From the NCBI RefSeq assembly GCF_009909145.1, contig NZ_JAAAPJ010000005.1, positions 248,001-312,000 on the forward strand: 64,000 nt of DNA. Direction: 5' to 3'. Numbering within the stretch: position 1 is the first letter of the stretch; every line of letters starts with the position of its first letter. The position numbers were made by a program, and so were the translations under genes. The notes beneath the pieces were generated by a model. That model had not been told where the DNA came from. It searched no databases and saw only the letters and a list, made by a program, of their open reading frames with translations. This DNA comes from Corallococcus silvisoli. GTDB taxonomy: Bacteria > Myxococcota > Myxococcia > Myxococcales > Myxococcaceae. Positions 28,226-36,319 of the stretch are shown here, in pieces.

Positions 28226-29443
28226 ATGAGCCAAGACGCGAAGCTGCATGTCAACATCCTGAGCCCGGAGTTCAACGTCAATCCCTACCCTTTCTACAAG
28301 CAGCTGCGTGAGCAGGAGCCTGTGTATTGGAGCGAGGAGACGCGACACTGGCTGCTCACCCGGTATGAAGATGTCCAGGTAGCCCTGAAGGACACGACGC
28401 GCTTCTCCAGCCAGAGCAGCGAGACCTTCGTCGTGAACGATGAGTTCATGAAACACCTGCGGCCCATCATCACCCACTTCTCCATGTGGGCCGTGATGAA
28501 GGACAACCCCGAGCACAAGCGGCTGCGCGGCCTCATCAACCAGGCCTTCCGCCCCGACAACGTCAAGGACATCCACCAGCGGGCCCAGCAGACCGCGAAC
28601 TGGTTGATTGACCAGGTCTACGACAAGGGGGAGATGGACTTCGTCAATGACTATGCCTACGCGCTGCCCGCGATGCTCTTCTCGGTGGAGATCCTGGGCA
28701 TGAACCGCGACGACCTGCCCACGTTCAAGTCCTGGAGCGTGGACCTCGCGCGGGCGACGGGCCGCATCGACAGCCTGGAGGTGATGTTGAAGGGGCAGGA
28801 CGCGCTGTTGAAGATGACTGAATACATCACGCGCGCCATCAACGACCGCCTGGAGCGCCCGCGCGAGGACTTCATCTCCTACCTCGTCAAGGCGTGGCGC
28901 GAGGACAACAAGCTCACGCTGGAGGAGGTGGTGGCCCAGATGGTGCTGCTGCTCGCCGGCGGCCACACCACCACGCAGAACGTCATCAGCACGGGCCTGC
29001 TCGCGCTCTTCAAGCACCCCGAGCAGCTGGAGCGGCTGAGGCAGAACCCGCAGATCAACCGGGCCGCGGGCGAGGAGCTCTACCGCTTCACCTCCCCTGC
29101 CCAGGCGCCCACCCGCATCGCGGCGTGTGACTTCGAGCTGGGTGGCAAGCAGATCAAGAAGGGCCAGGGCATCATGCCCATGGTGGCCGCGGCCAACCGC
29201 GACCCCGCCTACTTCGACCAGCCGGACTCGCTGGACCTCACGCGTGAGAAGAATCCGCACCTGGGTTTCGGCACGGGCATCCACGTCTGCCCGGGCGCCT
29301 TCCTCGCGCGCGCGGAGATCCCCGTCGGCTTCGAAACGCTCATGCGGCGCATCCCGAACATCCGCCCCAAGCACGACGCCGAGGACTGGAACATGAACCT
29401 CAGCTTCCGGGGTCTGTCCACGTTCCCCCTGGTCTGGAGCTGA
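28226..29443 (+). CDS. Cytochrome P450 of the PKS cluster
   Basis: 405 residues from the ATG at 28226, preceded by GAGG; upstream in-frame codons are not P450-like. The heme ligand is Cys355 in HLGFGTGIHVCPG. The K-helix ExxR is E284-L-Y-R287. The I-helix reads A244-G-G-H-T-T, so His stands where many P450s have the acidic residue before Thr. Soluble bacterial P450s like this oxidise natural products with electrons from a ferredoxin pair, none of which is encoded here. The position between AT-ER and the second PKS suggests oxidation of the polyketide. It runs convergent to the second PKS, 25 bp apart, with no visible terminator. Confidence 0.93.
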   Translation: MSQDAKLHVNILSPEFNVNPYPFYKQLREQEPVYWSEETRHWLLTRYEDVQVALKDTTRFSSQSSETFVVNDEFMKHLRPIITHFSMWAVMKDNPEHKRLRGLINQAFRPDNVKDIHQRAQQTANWLIDQVYDKGEMDFVNDYAYALPAMLFSVEILGMNRDDLPTFKSWSVDLARATGRIDSLEVMLKGQDALLKMTEYITRAINDRLERPREDFISYLVKAWREDNKLTLEEVVAQMVLLLAGGHTTTQNVISTGLLALFKHPEQLERLRQNPQINRAAGEELYRFTSPAQAPTRIAACDFELGGKQIKKGQGIMPMVAAANRDPAYFDQPDSLDLTREKNPHLGFGTGIHVCPGAFLARAEIPVGFETLMRRIPNIRPKHDAEDWNMNLSFRGLSTFPLVWS

Positions 29444-29468
29444 GGTTCCCCATCCGCCTCCCATGGCG

Positions 29469-32400
29469 TCAGCCCGTCGCGCCGAACTCCAGCGCGACGA
29501 GCTTCCGCCGCGAGGGAGGTTCCGCGTGCGAAGCAAGGGTTGAGGGCGCGCGGCCGGACGGAGCCTCCAGCCAGTAGCGCTGGCGCGTGAAGTCCACGGG
29601 AGACAGGGGCGCGCGCAGGGGCTGCTGCCCCGCGGGCGCCTCGCTCACGAGCGCATGCGCGTTGGTCCCGCCAAAGCCAAACGCGCTGAGCCCCGCGCGG
29701 CGCACCCCGAAGCGCGGCTCCCAGGGCCGCAGCGTGGTGTTGGGAAAGAGCGGCGAGGACTCGAAGTGGAAGCGCGGGTTGGGCGTCGCGCAGTGCAGCG
29801 TGGGCGGCAGCTCGCGGTGCATCAAGGAGAGCACCACCTTGATGAAGCCCGCGACCCCCGCCGCGCTCAGCAGGTGTCCGAAGTTGCTCTTCACGGTCCC
29901 CACCGCGCACGAGCCCGGAGCGACGCCCGCCGGGGTGAGCACCTCGGTGAGCGCCTTCAGCTCGATGGGGTCGCCGAGCATGGTCCCGGTGCCGTGCGCC
30001 TCCACGTAGCCGAGCGTCCGGGGGTCGACGCCGCCCAAGCGCAGCGCCTCCTCGATGACGGCGCGCTGTCCCGCGGGGTTGGGGGTCGTCACGCCCATGG
30101 TGTGCCCGTCGTTGTTGACGGCGGTCGCGTCGATGACGCCGTAGATGCGGTCTCCGTCCGCCAGGGCCCTGCTCAGCGGCTTGAGCAGGACCGCTCCCGC
30201 GCCCTCCCCGGGCACGAAGCCATCCGCGCGCTCGTCGAAGGTCTTGCACCGGCCATCCCGCGACAGCGCGCGGCTCTCGCTGAGCGTCAGGTAGACAGCC
30301 TCGTCGAGCAGGATGTCCACCCCGCCGGCCATCGCCAGCTCCGACTCTCCGGAGCGCAGGCTCTGGCACGCCAGGTGGATGGCGACGAGCGACGAAGAGC
30401 ACGCGGTGTCCACCACCAGGCCCGGTCCCTTCAAGTCGAGGAAGTGGGACACGTGCGCGGCGATGAAATTCTGTCCCGAGCCGATGACACCATTGCGAGT
30501 GGGGGCCGGCATGCGCTCGGCATAGCCACTCATCCGCGAGCCGACGAACACACCCACGCGCCGGCCCGACACCTCACGCGGCGCATAGCCCGCGTGGCGG
30601 AGGCATTGGACGCTGGCCTCCAGGAACTGGCGCATCAGGGGATCGATGCAGGGGGCATCCTCCCGGGAGATGTGGAAGTAGTCCGGATCAAAGAGTTCGA
30701 TGCCCTCGATGAAACCGCCCCACCGGCTGATGCTCCGCCCGGGCTGATGCGTGGGAGCGTGGAAGTCCGCGATCCTCCAGCGTGAGGCAGGCACCTCGGT
30801 GATGAGGTCACGCCCTTCGCGCAGCACGCGCCAATACGCATCCAGGTCGGGCGACCCTGGGAAGTGACAGGCCATGCCAATCACGGCGATGGGCTCCAGG
30901 GCCCCGGGAGCGGTCGGGGTCTCAGTCACCGGGGAGATGGGCGAGGGGGGCGGAGGCGCCGGCGGCTCTGGAGTCCGGGCGAGGGTCCGGACCTCCAGGG
31001 GGCGAGCCACGGGAGGCATGGCCTTCTCATGGGCCGCCAGCACGGCCTCGGGGTACGCGTCCACGAGCTGACCCGCGAGCGTCGTCAGCGTCCGGTACAA
31101 CAAGGGGAGCGACGGATCCAGCTTCACCCCCAGCCACTCATCCAGATGCGTCACCACTTCAATGACGAGGATCGAGTCGAGCCCCAGCTGCTCGAAGTCC
31201 GCTTCGGGGTTGATCCGCTCCTGCGGAAGCTGGAGCTCCCGCGCGAACAACTGACGCAGCCACCGCACGGTGAAGGCTCGGAGCTCCGCGTCCGTGGAGA
31301 AGCAGGGAGCAGGCGCCACCGGCGCGGGAGGTGCGACGAGCGAAGAGGGTTCAACCGGGGAAAGCGCTTCGACCGGCGGACTCGTGCGCGCCACGTCGCG
31401 GGCGGGTTGCGGACGGTGCGGCGTTCGCAGCAGGGCGTCGGGCGCGAAGAGGCTCGGCTCGACCACCGCGGGCAGGAGCACGGCTCGCGAGGAGGCCATC
31501 GTCGCATCCAGCAGCGACAGGCCGTCCGAGGTGGAGTGCGCCATCAGGCCCAGGGATTGATAGGCCGGGCTCTTCACCTCTCCCATGCCCACGTCCTTCC
31601 AGTTGGGCCAGACGATGGACTGATGGGAGACATGGCCCTTGGCGCGCCGGTGTTCGACCCACAGGTTCATGAACGCGTTGGCGGCCGAGTAATCCAGGAT
31701 GCCGACCGCCAACGACGGCACCAGGGACGAGACCGAGGAGAACACGGCGAAGAACTCGAGCGCATCCGCGGCGAGCGCATGCTCCAGCGTGAGCAGCCCC
31801 TCGACCTTGGGCTCGAGCACCTTGAGCCACTGCCCCAGGGGCTTGCTGGTGAACGCGGGCGGCGTGAAGAAGACCGCTCCGGCGGAGTGGATGCAGCCCG
31901 CGATGGGGCCCAGGGACGCGCGGACCTCGTTGAAGAGCGACACCAGCGCGGCGGAGTCCGTCAGCGCACCGCAGTGGACCCGAAGACGGACGCCCCGGGC
32001 CTTCAGGGCCCACAAGGGGGTGAGGCGCTCCCGCAGCGCCGGAGCGCAGCCCGGATCCGCCAGGAGCGCGTCCCATTGCTCCTGAGGAGGCAAGGGCTGC
32101 AAGCCCATGAGGACCAGCCGACGCGCGCCATGAGCCACCAGGTGCTGGGCGACCTCCAGGCCAATGCCACGCACCCCGCCCGTGATGACATACACCTTGT
32201 CGGCGGCCATGCGCGGCGCGGGACCGGGCGTGCCGAGCAGGGTGTGCAGCTGGGGGACGTAGCGGCGGCCCTTGCGGTGCAGGACCTCGCCACCGGAGTC
32301 CCGCTCACCGTGCTCCTGACGGAGCAACGACTCCCATGCGCTGACGTCAGCCGGAACGCGCTCCAGGTCCACGGTGCGGGCATGCAGGTTCGGGAACTCC

Positions 32401-34778
32401 GCCCCGAGCTTGCCCACCAGCGCCGCCATCACCCCCCCGCCGAGATCCAACGGGCCGCTGCCCATGAAAGTGCGCAGGCCCCGGGTGAAGTGCAGCAGCG
32501 CGAAGGACTCCGTCCGGCTGCGCTTCAAGAGCGTCTGCAACAAGCCGATCCGGCCGAACGTCTCCATCTTCCCAGGCGTGTCCCCGGCATCCTCCCGAGG
32601 CGCGGTCCGAAGGTCGGAGAGATCGATGATTCCCGCGAGCGGCCCGCGGCGGGCGTTGATCTCCTCCCCCAGTCGGACACCGGCCTCGTGGCGGTCGAAG
32701 TCGAGCAGCGCATCCACACCGGGAGCCGGACTCCCGCAGTTCGCGATGAGGAACATCCGGGTGTTTCGAAGGGACGCGAACACCTCTCGTGTCAGCGCAA
32801 GGGTCTCCTCGTTGACCAGCACGACCAGGGTGCCCTCCAACGACAGCGCCTCCGGAGCCCCCTGCCCTTCCACGGCACGCCACCCCTTCTCGAGCAGGAG
32901 CGCGTTCTCGGGGAGCAACGTCACCTGGGGCAGCTCCTCGGGGAGCTCCGGTGCGATGGACACCGGTTCCGGGGCAGACACGGCCGGCAGCGATCCCCGG
33001 ACGACAGGGGCCTGGATCCAGCAGCGCTCGCGGTCGAACGGATAGGGAGGCAACGGGACGCACCGGTAGACCCCTTCCGGGAACAGGGCGGACCGCGCCA
33101 GGTCCACGCCAAGCACATACAGTTCGGCCGAGGCCTTGAGCGTGTCTCGCCAGACGGAGCCCGGCGTGCCCAGGTCGAGGTCGCGGAGCAGCCGTCCGTT
33201 CATTTCGCTCAGCAGGCCCCTGGAGGAAGCCGAGAGCCTGCCCGGACCGACGGGGCTCGCCTCCTGCCGTGCGGCGGGAGTGTCCCGGTACTGCGTCAGG
33301 AGGGCGATCAACTCCTGGAGGTCCGAGGCCACGAAGGCCGCGCGCCGCTCCAGCGCTCCGCGACCGCGCGCCAGGGTGAAGGCGACATCTCCCGGATGAG
33401 GCGCTTCGCCGTCCGCCAACGAGCGTCCCAGGGACGCGAGGAGCTCCGAGGCGATCCGCGCCAGCGCCGCATCGCTCCGCGCGGACAGGACGAACAGGTA
33501 CGAGGGGCGCTCTGGCGCGGCCGCGCGAGGCAGGGCAGGCGGTGCCTCCTCCAACACGACGTAGCAGTCCGTGCCGCTCGGACTGAAGGCGCTGATGGCG
33601 GCCCGTCGCGGCGTCCCTTCCAGCCCCACCCAGGGGCAGGGCTTCGTGTCGACCCGGAAGGGCGTCCGCGCGAACCGGTCGGGATGCCCCTCCGCGAGTG
33701 AGTGGAGTGACGGCGGGAGCTGCTGGTGCTCGAAGGCGAGGAGGATCTTGAGGAGCCCCGCCATGCCCGCGGCCGGGCCGGCATGGCCCACGTTGCCCTC
33801 GGCCGAACCGATGGCGCAGAAGCCCGTGCGCGGCGTGCGCTCCTGGAAGACCCGCGCGAGGGCCGTGAGCTCCACTTCATCCTCGCGGCGGGCGCCGCTG
33901 CCGTGCGCCTCCACGTAGGAGAACGTCTCGGGTTCGATGCCGGCTTGCAGGTGGACCGCGCGGATGAGGTCTGCGCGGCGGCGCGCGTCGTCGGAAGCAG
34001 GCGCGCCCGGAAGCCGCCCGCTCTGGACGCTGTCACTGCCTCGGATGACGCCGAGGATGCGGTCCCCGTCCGCGAGGGCCCGCTCCAGGGGCTTGAGGAC
34101 CACCACGCCCACGCCCTCGGCGGGGATGATCCCCTCCGCCGCGCGGTGCATTCGCGCGGTGGCCATGACGAAGGCCCCGCCCGCCAGCGCCCACTCCAGG
34201 GAGCCTGCCCACAACTGCTGGCAGGCCAGATGGATGGCCACCAGTGACGACGCACACGCCGCGTCCACCACCAGGCCCGGCCCCTGGATGCCCAGCAGCC
34301 GGGACACCCGGGACAGGAGCAGAGAGGCATCGCTTCCCGTCAGGCGTTGGGAGCCCTCGTCCTGGATGCCGTCCCCGTAGTCCGACGGCCGGAGTCCCAT
34401 GAACACACCCGCCCTGCGCCCCTCCCCCAAGGCGGGCAAGGCGGCTGATTCCAGGGCCAGCCAGCAGTGCTCCAACACCAGGCGCTGCTGGGGATCCATC
34501 CGCGCCGCGTCCCGAGCGGACAGTCCGAAGAAGGCCGGGTCGAAAGCCTCGACCCCGTCGACAAACCCACCCCGAAGCACGGAAGGGCTGTCAGTCAGCG
34601 CATCCAGCGTCCAGCGGTCCTGGGGAATCCCAGTCACCGAATCCACGCCCTGACACAGGTTGTTCCAGAAGGACTCCAGGTCTCGCGCCCCCGGAAAGCG
34701 CCCTGACATTCCGACGATGGCAATCGGACTGCGGGGGCCCCCGTTCACTCCACGCAGCGTGTTGTCAGCCTTCCCCAC
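29469..34778 (-). CDS. Trans-AT polyketide synthase KS-KR-ACP-KS, ending in a KS
   Basis: About 1769 residues from GTG 34778, which has AGAGGA just upstream; TTG 34805 would add nine residues. Order: KS-a (about 20-445, Cys175 in DAACASS), trans-AT linker, KR (TGGVRGIG near 865, Tyr1030 in LDYSAAN), ACP (Ser1202 in GLDSIL), KS-b (about 1295-1720, Cys1460, HGTGT and NFGHL intact), then only about 45 residues. KS-a keeps Cys and both histidines but reads HGSGA for HGTGT and SAEGNVGH for SVKxNxGH. It also lacks about 20 residues covering the LSxDGRCKxFD block. Ending after a KS implies that the DH-ACP opening the other PKS completes the module. No loading domain is visible, so how the chain starts is unclear. 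Confidence 0.93.
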   Translation of the reverse strand: MGKADNTLRGVNGGPRSPIAIVGMSGRFPGARDLESFWNNLCQGVDSVTGIPQDRWTLDALTDSPSVLRGGFVDGVEAFDPAFFGLSARDAARMDPQQRLVLEHCWLALESAALPALGEGRRAGVFMGLRPSDYGDGIQDEGSQRLTGSDASLLLSRVSRLLGIQGPGLVVDAACASSLVAIHLACQQLWAGSLEWALAGGAFVMATARMHRAAEGIIPAEGVGVVVLKPLERALADGDRILGVIRGSDSVQSGRLPGAPASDDARRRADLIRAVHLQAGIEPETFSYVEAHGSGARREDEVELTALARVFQERTPRTGFCAIGSAEGNVGHAGPAAGMAGLLKILLAFEHQQLPPSLHSLAEGHPDRFARTPFRVDTKPCPWVGLEGTPRRAAISAFSPSGTDCYVVLEEAPPALPRAAAPERPSYLFVLSARSDAALARIASELLASLGRSLADGEAPHPGDVAFTLARGRGALERRAAFVASDLQELIALLTQYRDTPAARQEASPVGPGRLSASSRGLLSEMNGRLLRDLDLGTPGSVWRDTLKASAELYVLGVDLARSALFPEGVYRCVPLPPYPFDRERCWIQAPVVRGSLPAVSAPEPVSIAPELPEELPQVTLLPENALLLEKGWRAVEGQGAPEALSLEGTLVVLVNEETLALTREVFASLRNTRMFLIANCGSPAPGVDALLDFDRHEAGVRLGEEINARRGPLAGIIDLSDLRTAPREDAGDTPGKMETFGRIGLLQTLLKRSRTESFALLHFTRGLRTFMGSGPLDLGGGVMAALVGKLGAEFPNLHARTVDLERVPADVSAWESLLRQEHGERDSGGEVLHRKGRRYVPQLHTLLGTPGPAPRMAADKVYVITGGVRGIGLEVAQHLVAHGARRLVLMGLQPLPPQEQWDALLADPGCAPALRERLTPLWALKARGVRLRVHCGALTDSAALVSLFNEVRASLGPIAGCIHSAGAVFFTPPAFTSKPLGQWLKVLEPKVEGLLTLEHALAADALEFFAVFSSVSSLVPSLAVGILDYSAANAFMNLWVEHRRAKGHVSHQSIVWPNWKDVGMGEVKSPAYQSLGLMAHSTSDGLSLLDATMASSRAVLLPAVVEPSLFAPDALLRTPHRPQPARDVARTSPPVEALSPVEPSSLVAPPAPVAPAPCFSTDAELRAFTVRWLRQLFARELQLPQERINPEADFEQLGLDSILVIEVVTHLDEWLGVKLDPSLPLLYRTLTTLAGQLVDAYPEAVLAAHEKAMPPVARPLEVRTLARTPEPPAPPPPSPISPVTETPTAPGALEPIAVIGMACHFPGSPDLDAYWRVLREGRDLITEVPASRWRIADFHAPTHQPGRSISRWGGFIEGIELFDPDYFHISREDAPCIDPLMRQFLEASVQCLRHAGYAPREVSGRRVGVFVGSRMSGYAERMPAPTRNGVIGSGQNFIAAHVSHFLDLKGPGLVVDTACSSSLVAIHLACQSLRSGESELAMAGGVDILLDEAVYLTLSESRALSRDGRCKTFDERADGFVPGEGAGAVLLKPLSRALADGDRIYGVIDATAVNNDGHTMGVTTPNPAGQRAVIEEALRLGGVDPRTLGYVEAHGTGTMLGDPIELKALTEVLTPAGVAPGSCAVGTVKSNFGHLLSAAGVAGFIKVVLSLMHRELPPTLHCATPNPRFHFESSPLFPNTTLRPWEPRFGVRRAGLSAFGFGGTNAHALVSEAPAGQQPLRAPLSPVDFTRQRYWLEAPSGRAPSTLASHAEPPSRRKLVALEFGATG

Positions 34779-34900
34779 AGAGTCCTCTTTTCCCGGAAAT
34801 TTCAAGGCTGAGTGTACTCAACGACTCTGACGCAATGCCACATGGGAAGTGTCTGAAAGTCATCAGCGCTGGCTCACGACGGCCGTGCGCCGCCGCGTCG

Positions 34901-35137
34901 ATGAGCCGAATGGCCAGAAATCACGGGGGGTTGGCTTGCCTCGCGCCGCGGCTCGTGCGCCGCGTCGCGTTTCCACCCCGGGTGGACGCGGTGGGGCTCA
35001 GAACCCGGGGTCAGCTGTTCGCCACGGACCCACACGTCAACGGCGCCGCCCTGGTGAGGCAACACGGCCGGTCGCGCCTGATCTCCCTGCGCCGCGCAAC
35101 CCTGAGGGTGGGGATGGCGCCCCCCTACGCTTCGTGA
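34901..35137 (+). pseudogene. Decayed duplicate of the start of the next serine hydrolase
   Basis: A frame from ATG 34901 to a stop at 35137 reads LACL...VAFPPRVD...LFATDPHVNGAALVRQ. The downstream gene begins LACL...VALPARAD...RFVADTHFNGVVLVGQ. Residues line up without gaps for about 50 positions, including the signal-peptide end, and the DNA is visibly related (acccacacgtcaacggcg against acccacttcaacggcg-like). The copy lacks the SxxK region and everything beyond. It sits about 300 bp upstream of its twin, in the 450-bp gap between the minus-strand PKS and the hydrolase. This gap also holds tgagt-gt-actca at 34809-34820, just outside the PKS gene. Confidence 0.6.
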
Positions 35138-35227
35138 GGCATTGGCGTCCATGCAATCCGGGAGCGCCTCCCGCGTACCTTGGGCGCTGAGCGCCCTGGG
35201 ACTGGACCCACCGCGCAGAGGAGCCTC

Positions 35228-36319
35228 ATGTCCGTGAGCCACTTCAAACTCGCCTGCCTGGGGCTGTGGGTCAGCCTCGGCGTCGCGCTTCCAGCGCGGG
35301 CTGACGAGGGGATCGGGAAACGGGTCCGGCGGTTCGTCGCGGACACCCACTTCAACGGCGTCGTCCTGGTGGGGCAGGGCTCGCGCGCGGAGTACGTGGA
35401 GGCGTTTGGCGTCGGAGACGCCGCCGCGAAGCAACCCATCACCCGGAACAGCCGATTCTTCATGGGCTCGGTGAGCAAGTGGCTCACCTCCATCATCGCG
35501 CTGCGGCTGGTGGATGAAGGAAAGCTGGCGCTCGACACGCCGCTCCTCACCTACCTTCCGGAGTACCGCGCGGACACGGGGAAGCAGCTCACCCTGCGCC
35601 ATCTGATGAGCCACGGCAGCGGCCTGCCCAATGGCCTCATGGACGCGTACAAGAAGGATCCGGGCATCGAGAAGGAAACGCGTCCCCAGGCTGAAGCCGT
35701 GGCGCTCTACGCGAGCGGAGACCTCGTGTCCGCCCCTGGAGAGCGCTTTGATTACAACCTCTCGAACTGGATTCTCGTGCAGGCGGTCCTGGAGCGCGTC
35801 TCCGGACAGTCCTATGCGCGGCTCGCCCAGCGGCTCGTCTTCAAGCCACTGCGCATGGCTGACAGCGGCATCGCCGCGGGTGAAGCCGGAACGATTCCAA
35901 ACCTGGCCCTGGGCTACCGGTCACTGGAGTCGAAGGTGGAGCGGCGCGTCTACACGCTGCCGAACTACCTCGTCGCGGGCGGAGGCTTCTACAGCACCGC
36001 CGACGACATGCTGCGCCTGAACCATGGGGTTCTCGCAGGGCAGCTGCTGTCCCCCGCGTCCAAGAAGGCCCTGTTCACCATCGAGCGGCCCGAGTCGTCC
36101 TACGCCCTGGGTGGACGGGTCCGGCGCATCGGCACGGAGGGAAAGGATGCACAGGACCTCGCATCGAATGATGGGACGTGCGGCGCCTATCGCACCCTCT
36201 CCTGGCGAGGCCTCGGGGACGGTCGCACGGTCGTGATCCTGAGCAGCCTGCGTCCTGATGACGAAAAGCTCTTCGCGTTCGCGGAATCCCTCCTGAGCCC
36301 CCCAAACAGCAAGAGATGA
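35228..36319 (+). CDS. Exported serine hydrolase, beta-lactamase/DD-peptidase fold
   Basis: 363 residues from ATG 35228, preceded by gaggag. A signal peptide ends near LPARADE (residues 21-27). The nucleophile motif is S81-V-S-K84. The second motif reads Y176-N-L where YxN is usual, so the third position is not Asn. The family includes class C beta-lactamases, DD-peptidases and esterases; the changed motif argues against a plain beta-lactamase. It likely acts in the periplasm. It overlaps the next hydrolase by ATGA and follows a decayed copy of its own 5' end. It borders the PKS cluster, but a link to it (drug release or self-protection) is only a guess. Confidence 0.85.
   Translation: MSVSHFKLACLGLWVSLGVALPARADEGIGKRVRRFVADTHFNGVVLVGQGSRAEYVEAFGVGDAAAKQPITRNSRFFMGSVSKWLTSIIALRLVDEGKLALDTPLLTYLPEYRADTGKQLTLRHLMSHGSGLPNGLMDAYKKDPGIEKETRPQAEAVALYASGDLVSAPGERFDYNLSNWILVQAVLERVSGQSYARLAQRLVFKPLRMADSGIAAGEAGTIPNLALGYRSLESKVERRVYTLPNYLVAGGGFYSTADDMLRLNHGVLAGQLLSPASKKALFTIERPESSYALGGRVRRIGTEGKDAQDLASNDGTCGAYRTLSWRGLGDGRTVVILSSLRPDDEKLFAFAESLLSPPNSKR

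Noticed and set aside
30864..33701. A 2.8-kb plus-strand open frame inside the minus-strand PKS
   Set aside because: Low-complexity Arg/Gln/Gly/His translation; the opposite strand encodes clear KR, ACP and KS motifs.
6865..34805. NRPS modules or a C-methyltransferase domain within the PKS proteins
   Set aside because: No condensation (HHxxxDG) or adenylation motifs and no SAM loop were found in either PKS; the only methyltransferase-like sequence is the separate 266-residue protein.
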